Shown here piece after piece: positions 1-5,005 of a stretch of 5,150 bases of DNA. Position 1 is the stretch's first letter, and each line of letters opens with the position of its first letter. The translations under genes and the position numbers were made by a program. The notes under the pieces were generated by a model, which was given only the letters and a program-made list of their open reading frames with translations, was not told the DNA's origin and did not search any database. Location: positions 1 to 5,150 of the forward strand of contig JAIRSS010000030.1 of the NCBI GenBank assembly GCA_031255315.1, written 5' to 3'. Origin of the DNA: Spirochaetaceae bacterium. Its GTDB lineage: Bacteria; Spirochaetota; Spirochaetia; Treponematales; Breznakiellaceae.

Positions 1-40
1 GGGGCCTTTTACCGGCGTTTAAAGGCGGGTTTTAGGCGGG

Positions 41-116
41 TGTAGATTCTAATTTTTCGTGAGAAAATCGGCAGGTATGAATTCCAATTTTCCGTGAGAA
101 GTTTTCTAATTTTCGG
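41..116. repeat. Cluster of imperfect direct repeats, possible insertion-sequence end
   Basis: Two 20-nt copies, at 46-65 and 81-100, match at 18 of 20 positions (ATTCTAATTTTTCGTGAGAA and ATTCCAATTTTCCGTGAGAA). A third, partial copy (TTTCTAATTTTCGG) lies at 103-116. The first copy sits just inside a TGTAGATTC start at 41. Several short direct repeats inside a terminus that begins TGT is the usual arrangement at IS21-family ends. No istA- or istB-like reading frame is present to the right, where the element body would be expected, so this would be a solo or decayed end. The repeats themselves are seen directly; the IS21 link is inference. Regulator binding sites are an alternative. Confidence 0.45.
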
Positions 117-441
117 CGCTGCGTTACAGCCGGTGCCTCAAGCTTCGATTTGATACTGCCCTGTGCGGCTGCGGGCCTGCGGCTTTCCCGGCGGGATTTT
201 ACCCGCATGGGAGCGGGCGGGCTGTGCCTCTCCTGCCCTCAATGCCGGTATCCGGACTGCGCCTTTGGGAAAGGGATGTAGGAGCCGGAGAAAGAGGGCT
301 TCCCGGAGAGCCGGTTCCGGCGGTTTCCCGCCGCAACGAGCCGCCTGCGGGCCGGGAATCAACGGGGCCAACGGAATTACGGGGATTTGGCGGTTGGGGG
401 AACCCCGGCGCGGTGGTTCCGGCTTGCGAAAAGCTGGGGGC
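117..441. other. Gene-free, GC-rich, hairpin-rich stretch
   Basis: No credible gene is seen here. The open frames are Pro/Arg/Gly-rich and look like by-products of high GC. Short inverted repeats are frequent: CCCGC/GCGGG at 202-206 and 213-217, and GGAACC/GGTTCC at 399-404 and 415-420. The latter lies just past the stop codon of the minus-strand aldehyde dehydrogenase and could stabilise its mRNA 3' end. It has no T-run, so it is not a clear intrinsic terminator. Confidence 0.5.
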
Positions 442-2007
442 TTAGGTTTTCCTCCAGTACCGGAAGAAAATCCCCAACACTCCAGGAACCGCCTTCACGC
501 GGCGGCCCAGGCCGGGGCCGGCCAGGAACACGGTAATATCCCGTATGCCGCGATACACCTTTTCCGAATAGGGCTGCCAAAAGAGGTTGCGCTTAACCCC
601 CGGCAGGATGTCGTTGATCACCACCTGCGCCTTGAGCATCTCCCGAAAGCCCAGAAACCCGTGCGTCCGCCCCAGCCCCGAATCGCCGAAGCCGCCCCAG
701 GGGGTTTCGGCAAGACCATGGGACATGAGGTGGTCGTTTATCATAACCGCGCCGGCGTTGACGCCCGCGGCAAGACGTTTCGCCCGGCTTCCGTTGCGGG
801 ACCAGACTGATCCGGTCAAGCCGTAGGAAGCGGCGTTGGCGGCGGCAAGGGCTTCTTCGTCCGTTTCCCAGGGGATCACCGCCACCACCGGGCCAAAGAC
901 TTCCCCGGTCATAACAGGCATATCGCCGGTTACATTCGTAAGCACGATGGCGGGAGTGCGCAGGCCGTCGTCCCACAGGCTGCCGCCGGGACTCTGGGCG
1001 GCTATCTTCGCTCCCTTTGCGAGACAGGCGGCCACCTGTTCCCGAACCGTCTTCTTTTGTTTGAGGGCGGCCATCGGCCCCAGGTCGATGTCGAAATCCG
1101 CTTTCTGGCCCGGAACCTCAGCCCCGGACCGGGGTTCTTCAGATCGAAGGTTCCGCACCAGCGCGCAGAGTTTATCCAGAAACGGGGCGTAGACGCTTTT
1201 CTGGACCAGGATGCGCTGGGCGCCGCCGCAGGACTGGCCGGCGTTGGAGAAGCCGGACCAGACGATCCCTGCCGCGGCCCGGTCCAGATCGGCGTCGTCG
1301 CAGATTATCGCGGCGTCAGCGCCACCGAGTTCCAGGACCAGCGGCAGAAGACGGGGAGCGGCCAGAGCCATGAGTTCCTTCCCCGTAGCGGAAGACCCGG
1401 TAAAGAAGAGCTTGTCCACTCCTCCGTTTATAAAGGCCGCGCCCGCCTCTTTTCCCGGAAGCTCCACATAGGAAAAAACGCCGGCGGGCAGGCGGGCGGC
1501 GTCGAAGACGGCGGCCAGGGCGCGTCCTACCCCCAGAGTATTCGAAGCAACCTTGAGAATCACGGCGTTGCCCGCCAGGAGCGCCATCACGACTTCAGAG
1601 AAGGGGATGGCAAAAGGATAATTCCACGGCGAGATGATCCCCACTACCCCATAAGGCTTGTAGATCATCCGGCTCCTTTTGTTGAACATAAGGATATTAC
1701 CGCCGGTTACGCGGCGGGAGGCGAGAAACTTCCCCCCGTTTTTGAGGTAATACGAAAGCCCCATTACCGCCGGCAGGAGTTCCGCCGCCAGCGCGTCCAG
1801 GCGGATCTTGCCGTTTTCCTGGTGTATTACCTCGGTGATGTCGTCTATATGCCCGGCAAGATACCGGGCGGCCCGCTTCAACGTTTCCGCCCGTTCCCGG
1901 TAGGGAAGCGCGCCCCAGGAAACCTGGGCGTACCGGGCCGCCGCTATCTTTTCCGCGGCTTCCGCGGCCGTAACCGTGAATTCAGCTTCGTTCACAGCGT
2001 ACCTCAT
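442..2007 (-). CDS. Aldehyde dehydrogenase (ALDH superfamily, NAD(P)-dependent)
   Basis: A complete 521-residue ALDH, predicted to oxidise an aldehyde to its carboxylic acid with NAD(P)+, probably in the cytoplasm. The hallmarks appear in order: SPWNYP with the oxyanion Asn129; Lys152 of the cofactor site; FFTGSSATGK (201-210) in the nucleotide-binding fold; LELGG with general base Glu226; GQSC with nucleophile Cys260; and EVFGPV with Glu369. The usual KPSE motif reads KVAS, so the Glu that normally holds the NAD ribose is Ser155, which may relax the enzyme toward NADP. Residues 290-308 form a small insertion. About 55 residues beyond the usual end (465-521) form a tail with NLFWQPYSEKVYRGI and a hydrophobic/basic end that could touch a membrane. 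The overall style is near succinate-semialdehyde and diapolycopene-dialdehyde dehydrogenase-like members; the substrate cannot be read from the sequence. The start is an ATG with only a weak GGAA (2016-2019, minus) eight bases upstream. The gene is transcribed divergently from rpoN. Confidence 0.93.
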   Translation of the reverse strand: MRYAVNEAEFTVTAAEAAEKIAAARYAQVSWGALPYRERAETLKRAARYLAGHIDDITEVIHQENGKIRLDALAAELLPAVMGLSYYLKNGGKFLASRRVTGGNILMFNKRSRMIYKPYGVVGIISPWNYPFAIPFSEVVMALLAGNAVILKVASNTLGVGRALAAVFDAARLPAGVFSYVELPGKEAGAAFINGGVDKLFFTGSSATGKELMALAAPRLLPLVLELGGADAAIICDDADLDRAAAGIVWSGFSNAGQSCGGAQRILVQKSVYAPFLDKLCALVRNLRSEEPRSGAEVPGQKADFDIDLGPMAALKQKKTVREQVAACLAKGAKIAAQSPGGSLWDDGLRTPAIVLTNVTGDMPVMTGEVFGPVVAVIPWETDEEALAAANAASYGLTGSVWSRNGSRAKRLAAGVNAGAVMINDHLMSHGLAETPWGGFGDSGLGRTHGFLGFREMLKAQVVINDILPGVKRNLFWQPYSEKVYRGIRDITVFLAGPGLGRRVKAVPGVLGIFFRYWRKT

Positions 2008-2082
2008 TGAGCTTGTTCCAAAAACTGAAGTTTCAGGACAGCCTCGTAATTATTAGGAAGCCCTGTTAAACGGGCCGCCTTG

Positions 2083-2111
2083 AGTTAACCACATCGGGAT
2101 AGGATAGTCAA
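2083..2111 (-). promoter_or_regulatory. Weak candidate promoter for the aldehyde dehydrogenase
   Basis: Read on the minus strand, TTGACT (plus 2106-2111) is followed after 17 bases by TTAACT (plus 2083-2088). This would place the transcript start roughly 70 bases before the ATG. The -35 box is good and the -10 box matches only half of the consensus. It lies within the possible gene fragment, so the two readings compete. Confidence 0.25.
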
Positions 2112-2154
2112 ATACTGAATGAGGCTGCACCAGCAATTCCTCGTTCAAAACAAC

Positions 2155-2171
2155 CACGGAGATGTTCCGTG
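2155..2171. repeat. Small perfect inverted repeat
   Basis: CACGGA (2155-2160) and TCCGTG (2166-2171) are exact inverted copies around a 5-nt spacer, in the divergent intergenic region. It could be an operator half-site pair or a weak hairpin. No T-run follows on either strand, so it is not a terminator. Confidence 0.3.
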
Positions 2172-2260
2172 TGCGTATCAACCGGGCTAAACAGGCGCCG
2201 TCTGTCAAGTCCTGAAATAGGTTAACAGATTTTTATTGGGGAGAGTGCAAGTTTCCCTGA

Positions 2261-2320
2261 TTAATCACATTTATTTTTTCGATTCTTGACAAACCATCGC
2301 AGTAAGACAATAGTTTTAAC
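2261..2320 (+). promoter_or_regulatory. Sigma-70-type promoter with AT-rich upstream tract
   Basis: A perfect -35 box TTGACA (2286-2291) is followed by a 17-nt spacer and AATAGT (2309-2314), which matches four of six positions of the -10 consensus. The -35 box is preceded by an AT-rich tract (2261-2280) of the kind that acts as an UP element. Transcription would begin near 2320 and run rightward through the hairpin-rich region toward rpoN. This is the best promoter-like sequence in the window. Confidence 0.6.
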
Positions 2321-2570
2321 AGAGAAAACAATGAGGGGCGGCGTCCCGGCGCCGCTGCCCCGGACAGGAGCCTGGTAACCCAGGCAGAAACCCCTGGTTC
2401 TTCAAGTTATAGAAGGAGAAGGACAGGGTAAGACGGTATACAGGGATTGATCTGGCGAAGCGGCACGGTTCAATAGCGGGATGCCGATTCTGCCGCCCAA
2501 TACGGGGTATTGTGCCGGAGGATAGGGGCGATGGTGAAAAGCGATAAGGGGCCGTTATTCACCTTGACAA
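2321..2570 (+). ncRNA. Unidentified structured RNA or long structured leader of rpoN
   Basis: Downstream of a good promoter lies about 240 nt with no credible reading frame and many compact stems. These are GCGGCG/CGCCGC (2338-2343 with 2350-2355), flanked by GGG/CCC across a small bulge; GCCTGG/CCAGGC around a TAAC tetraloop (2370-2385); GCGGCA/TGCCGC (2460-2465 with 2491-2496), or alternatively CGGCA with 2482-2486; CAATAC/GTATTG (2498-2503 with 2507-2512); and GGTGAA/TTCACC (2533-2538 with 2558-2563). I looked for hallmark sequences of RNase P RNA, tmRNA, SRP RNA and the TPP, SAM, cobalamin, c-di-GMP, c-di-AMP and fluoride riboswitches and found no convincing match. 6S RNA, which is defined mainly by shape, cannot be excluded. 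No terminator separates it from rpoN, so a long 5' leader is as likely as a free-standing RNA. A palindromic intergenic repeat is a third possibility. Confidence 0.35.
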
Positions 2571-2588
2571 AATAACAGAGGATATAGT

Positions 2589-2602
2589 GAGGTGTTTCCG
2601 TG
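2589..2602 (+). promoter_or_regulatory. Ribosome binding site that fixes the GTG start of rpoN
   Basis: GAGGTG (2589-2594) lies five bases before GTG at 2600. The protein beginning there (MQLQRPAFIQEQRLKMSPQL) matches the expected extreme N-terminus of RpoN, so the GTG is accepted although it is a non-ATG start. Confidence 0.75.
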
Positions 2603-3982
2603 CAGTTGCAGCGCCCGGCTTTTATTCAGGAACAACGATTAAAAATGAGTCCTCAGCTCTATCAGTCTATCAAGATGATGGAGTTGCCGATTATGGATTT
2701 ACGTGAAAAAATTGAGGAGGAAGTAGAGCGGAATCCGGCGCTGGAGGTGCTGGAGGATCATTCCACCGTCTCTTTGGACGCGGCGTACAGCCCTCCCAAA
2801 GAGGAAGACGCCTATTTCGAGGGCAGCTCCGATTCGGGTTTTGTCCGCCGGGGCGGAAACGAGGCGATGGAGGAACAGTACAAATTTATTGAGGGGGCGC
2901 TGTCCAGACCGGAGACGCTTCAGGAACATCTGCTCTGGAATCTGAGGTTGGAACCTGCTGACGAGGAAGTCCGGCGTATCGGCGAGATTCTTATTCAAAA
3001 CCTGGATGCCGACGGATTCCACAAAGAGCCGGTGGAAGCGCTCCTTAACGGGGAGGAGCCGGGGAAGATTGATGCGGCTTTGAAGCTGGTGCAGGCCCTG
3101 GACCCGCCGGGGTCTTGTACAACGGGGTTCCGCGAATCCCTTCTGGTGCAGACCCGGCTTTTGGCGGACGCTCCTCCGGGGATGGAAGAAGCCCTGGATT
3201 ATCTGGATCTCCTTGAGAAAGGGAAGATTGCCGAAGTTGCCCGGAAACTGGGGCGCAGCCGGGAAGAGACCGGCGTTATCCTGGAGCGGATTCGGGGGCT
3301 TTCGCCCTTTCCAGGACGGCGGTTCGATTCGGCGGAGACCCGGTATGTGGTCCCCGATGTCCAGGTTGTCAGGAAAGAGGGAGAATTTATCATCGTTCTG
3401 AATGAAGAAGAAATTCCGGTTCTGGGGATCAATCCCTTCTTCATGCAGATTTCAGATAAAAAAGATGAAAGCCGGAAAAATACTGGTACAGCCGGTAAAG
3501 AGGTCAGGAACTTTGCAAAGGAAACCATCAAAGAAGCCCGGTGGTTCATTCAATCTATCAATCAGCGCAACCATACCGTACTGCGGGTTTCCCGGGCCAT
3601 TGTGGAATTTCAGCGGCCTTTTTTTGTGAACGGGCCCAAATACCTGGAGCCGCTTACTTTGCGGGACATAGCCCAGGAACTGGGGGTTCATGAGACCACG
3701 GTGTCCCGAACGGCCAACGGCAAGTATATGCAGACCGAGTGGGGCATCTTTGAGATTCGCTATTTTTTTACCAATTCTATTTCCGGAATAGGATCCGGCG
3801 GGTCCCGGTATTCCAAGGAAGGCGTAAAGGAAATAATCCGGGAGCTTATCTTACAGGAGAAGCGGCGCATTCCGGATCAGGAAATCGCCGATATGCTTGT
3901 TAAACGGGGAATTTCTATCGCCAGACGGACTGTTGCAAAATATAGGAGTGAACTGAATCTGGGTTCGTCATATTCACGGTGA
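2600..3982 (+). CDS. rpoN: RNA polymerase sigma-54 factor RpoN
   Basis: A complete 460-residue sigma-54, the alternative sigma factor that directs RNA polymerase to -24/-12 promoters and needs an AAA+ activator to open them. Region I (1-50) is the Gln/Leu-rich activator-responsive segment, with the typical MSPQLYQSIKMMEL and EEEVERNPALE. Region II (about 51-105) is acidic and variable. The core-binding region follows, with LIQNLDADGF (131-140) and ALDPPGSCTTGFRESLLVQ (166-184). The DNA-binding part holds a helix-turn-helix around 352-374 (LRDIAQELGVHETTVSR) and GIFEIRYFF (382-390). The RpoN box, ARRTVAKYR, is at 441-449 and reads the -24 element. Length and domain order are normal for the family and no key part is missing. 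It starts with GTG. It probably shares the transcript from the promoter near 2286, giving a leader of about 280 nt. hpf follows in the same orientation after 119 bases. Confidence 0.98.
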   Translation: MQLQRPAFIQEQRLKMSPQLYQSIKMMELPIMDLREKIEEEVERNPALEVLEDHSTVSLDAAYSPPKEEDAYFEGSSDSGFVRRGGNEAMEEQYKFIEGALSRPETLQEHLLWNLRLEPADEEVRRIGEILIQNLDADGFHKEPVEALLNGEEPGKIDAALKLVQALDPPGSCTTGFRESLLVQTRLLADAPPGMEEALDYLDLLEKGKIAEVARKLGRSREETGVILERIRGLSPFPGRRFDSAETRYVVPDVQVVRKEGEFIIVLNEEEIPVLGINPFFMQISDKKDESRKNTGTAGKEVRNFAKETIKEARWFIQSINQRNHTVLRVSRAIVEFQRPFFVNGPKYLEPLTLRDIAQELGVHETTVSRTANGKYMQTEWGIFEIRYFFTNSISGIGSGGSRYSKEGVKEIIRELILQEKRRIPDQEIADMLVKRGISIARRTVAKYRSELNLGSSYSR

Positions 3983-3996
3983 ACCGGCTCAAATGA

Positions 3997-4029
3997 GTCT
4001 GTCCTGGGGACCAGACTTCCTTTGTTTGT
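3997..4029 (+). terminator. Probable intrinsic terminator after rpoN
   Basis: GTCTGTCC (3997-4004) pairs with GGACCAGAC (4008-4016) as eight base pairs with one bulged C and a 3-nt loop. A T-rich tract, TTCCTTTGTTTG, follows directly. It begins 14 bases after the rpoN stop codon. The T-run is interrupted, so termination may be partial, leaving some read-through into hpf. Confidence 0.5.
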
Positions 4030-4071
4030 GATTGGCGTCGGCGGTGTGTTTGAGAAATAAATTTTTTAATG

Positions 4072-4097
4072 TGCGGAGGACGTCCGCATTCAGGAGG
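4072..4097 (+). promoter_or_regulatory. Hairpin followed by the hpf ribosome binding site
   Basis: TGCGGA (4072-4077) and TCCGCA (4083-4088) form a 6-bp stem with a 5-nt loop, four bases before the strong Shine-Dalgarno AGGAGG (4092-4097). The hairpin itself contains a second, sequestered SD-like GGAGGA (4075-4080). AGGAGG is four bases from the ATG at 4102 and decides that start; an upstream in-frame ATG at 4069 falls at the hairpin edge and has no SD. Confidence 0.5.
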
Positions 4098-4101
4098 CAG
4101 C

Positions 4102-4431
4102 ATGAATACTGAAATTAAAGCCGTGCATTTTACCTTACGGGACGATGCCAGGGAGTATCTGGATCGGAAGATTACGCGAATTCACAATGCTGAAAATATG
4201 ATCGTAGATCTCCTCTTTACCCTGACAAAGGACAAGGATTTTTCCGCCGAAGCAACGGTAAACTTTCGATGGGGAGTGTCTATCCATGTGAAAGAACACG
4301 ATTTTGAGCTGACTCCCGCCATTGACAAGATGATGGATAAATTAGATGCAAAAATAACCAAGGAAAAAGAAAAAGTCAAAGATATTGCGAAGCGGGAAAC
4401 CGCTTCGGAAAAACGCAAAAGAAGCGAATAA
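4102..4431 (+). CDS. hpf: Ribosome hibernation-promoting factor, short form (HPF/RaiA, S30AE family)
   Basis: A 109-residue protein of the family that binds the 30S decoding centre, where tRNA and mRNA would sit, and silences ribosomes in stationary phase or starvation. The single domain has the beta-alpha-beta-beta-beta-alpha pattern: strand at 2-10 (NTEIKAVHF), helix at 12-28 (LRDDAREYLDRKITRIH), strands at about 33-41, 48-57 and 59-69, then a second helix with the family signature TPAIDKMMDKLDAKITKEKEK (71-91). The tail (92-109) is strongly basic. The C-terminal dimerisation domain of long HPF is absent, so it is short-form. The start at 4102 is chosen for the AGGAGG at 4092-4097. Standing next to rpoN is a common and conserved arrangement. 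Later members of that neighbourhood, such as PTS-nitrogen genes, are absent; mobile DNA follows instead. The coding sequence is visibly more A-rich than rpoN. Confidence 0.93.
   Translation: MNTEIKAVHFTLRDDAREYLDRKITRIHNAENMIVDLLFTLTKDKDFSAEATVNFRWGVSIHVKEHDFELTPAIDKMMDKLDAKITKEKEKVKDIAKRETASEKRKRSE
4388..4407 (+). repeat. Perfect GAAA-tetraloop hairpin inside the end of hpf
   Basis: CGAAGCGG (4388-4395) and CCGCTTCG (4400-4407) are perfect inverted copies around GAAA, a stable GNRA-type tetraloop, about 20 bases before the hpf stop codon. No T-run follows. It may protect the mRNA 3' end. It could also be coincidental, because the codons fit a normal basic tail. Confidence 0.35.
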
Positions 4432-4476
4432 CGGGCTTCCGGCATATAAAAAACGACAGCAGGCGGCAGCGATCAG

Positions 4477-4499
4477 CCAACAGACGGTAAATCTGTTGG
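4477..4499. other. Candidate core recombination site
   Basis: The arms CCAACAGA (4477-4484) and TCTGTTGG (4492-4499) are perfect 8-bp inverted repeats flanking the 7-nt CGGTAAA. Paired core-type binding sites around a 7-bp crossover segment are typical of tyrosine recombinases, and the anticodon loop is a common crossover position. The symmetry extends three base pairs beyond a normal 5-bp anticodon stem, which suggests more than tRNA structure. The recombination role is inferred from this and from the integrase gene about 100 bases away. Confidence 0.4.
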
Positions 4500-4534
4500 T
4501 TCAGCCTTCGAAGGTTTGAATCCTCCACTCCCCA
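4477..4534 (+). pseudogene. 3' half of a tRNA-Tyr-like gene, probable attachment-site remnant
   Basis: The segment reads like the anticodon arm, variable arm, T arm and 3' acceptor strand of a class II tRNA-Tyr. The anticodon loop CGGTAAA (4485-4491) contains GTA, the Tyr anticodon. CTTCGAAGGTTTGAATCCTCC (4506-4526) matches the conserved variable/T-arm block of bacterial tRNA-Tyr at most positions. ACTCCCC plus A (4527-4534) looks like an acceptor 3' strand with discriminator base. The matching 5' acceptor strand GGGGAGT and a proper D arm are missing upstream. Universal bases are altered: position 33 is G where T is expected, and the T loop has TTT where TTC is expected. It is therefore not a functional tRNA. 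A 3' tRNA fragment beside an integrase is what site-specific integration leaves behind. Confidence 0.6.
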
Positions 4535-4537
4535 AAT

Positions 4538-4570
4538 CACATAATTCCTTATCCTGTAAGGAATTATGTG
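4538..4570. repeat. Perfect 14-bp inverted repeat between the tRNA-like remnant and the integrase
   Basis: CACATAATTCCTTA (4538-4551) and TAAGGAATTATGTG (4557-4570) are exact inverted copies around TCCTG. It begins three bases after the tRNA-like 3' end and finishes 24 bases before the integrase ATG. The stem is AT-rich and is followed by the imperfect T-tract TTCTTTGGTTTTT, so it could terminate transcription coming from hpf. It could equally be an operator or arm-type binding site for the recombinase. Confidence 0.7.
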
Positions 4571-4594
4571 TTCTTTGGTTTTTGGAGGACCGCC

Positions 4595-5005
4595 ATGCCC
4601 CGCTCACAAAAGCCTTTCTTTACGCGCAGGAGGAACAATTCAAAGACCTTCCTGTTTTCGATTAACCCGGCTTCCGGGCTTCCCCGGAAGGTATGCCTTG
4701 ACTGGCAGCGCCGCAGCTTCCAGGACTTCCCTGATGCCCTTGCCCAATACCGTAACCCCAAAAACAAGTCCTCGGCTGATGCCGGCGTTATTGCCCTTAT
4801 CCAGCACCTTAACCAGGTTCTGGAGGCGAACAAGGTCCGGCACCTCCCCCCGGAAAACGTAACGGCCGGTGACTGGGCTCAAAAATTCATAGACATTGCG
4901 ACCAGCCCCCGGACCGGCCGGAAGGCTTCAAAGAACCGTTCTTATTCCCCGGGGACACTGGATACTTACAAAACCTATTACAATGCTCAGGCCGAATTTT
5001 TTTGA
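4595..5005 (+). pseudogene. Tyrosine-recombinase (phage-type) integrase, N-terminal fragment
   Basis: Only the first 136 codons are present, whereas such integrases usually have about 350-420 residues. Residues 1-45 look like a basic N-terminal DNA-binding segment (MPRSQKPFFTRRRNNSKTF). Residues 88-132 resemble the SAM-like core-binding domain, with VTAGDWAQKFIDIA and the characteristic SPGTLDTYKTYY. The catalytic domain with its R-H-R-Y residues is entirely missing. The frame closes with TGA where the sequence changes to an IS30-type start, so truncation by insertion is the likely cause. The ATG at 4595 is preferred to one at 4568 because GGAGGA (4584-4589) is five bases upstream. The gene points away from the tRNA-like att remnant, the usual arrangement in integrative elements. 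Family assignment rests on the core-binding motif and context. Confidence 0.68.

Larger units (their letters stand above)
2053..2232 (-). pseudogene. Possible gene fragment without a start codon
   Basis: The minus strand is open for 59 codons between an in-frame TAA (2233-2235) and the stop at 2053-2055. The translation has a natural-looking composition, including LARLIRTRNISVVVLNEELL and a FDYPIPMWLTQGG-like end. There is no ATG near its beginning and no clear Shine-Dalgarno site; only TTG or GTG codons could start it. It ends 45 bases before the aldehyde dehydrogenase start on the same strand. I do not recognise the family. It could be the decayed C-terminus of a lost gene, a small upstream ORF, or chance. 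Confidence 0.25.

Noticed and set aside
138..371. 77-codon minus-strand open frame in the left GC-rich region
   Set aside because: Low-complexity Pro/Ala/Arg composition, no ribosome binding site recognised and no family motif; probably chance in high-GC sequence.
163..2010. Long plus-strand open frames (for example 163-810 and 1057-2010) opposite the aldehyde dehydrogenase
   Set aside because: They mirror a well-supported minus-strand gene in GC-rich DNA, and their translations are Pro/Arg/Gly-rich with no recognisable motif.
2366..2395. Resemblance of the GCCTGGTAACCCAGGC hairpin and following AAACCC to an RNase P RNA segment
   Set aside because: The diagnostic GAGGAAAGTCC and 3' core sequences of RNase P RNA are absent.
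2525..2563. Fluoride-riboswitch-like GGCGATGGTG
   Set aside because: The downstream conserved pairing and the CUAC pseudoknot part are missing, and the next gene is rpoN, not a fluoride exporter.
2563..2590. Second promoter for rpoN from TTGACA (2564-2569) and TATAGT near 2583
   Set aside because: The spacer is only 13 nt, too short for a sigma-70 promoter.
4033..4049. Possible sigma-54 (-24/-12) promoter for hpf, TTGGCGTC followed by GTGTG
   Set aside because: The -24 GG is present but the -12 element has GT instead of the nearly invariant GC, and the rest of the consensus fits poorly.
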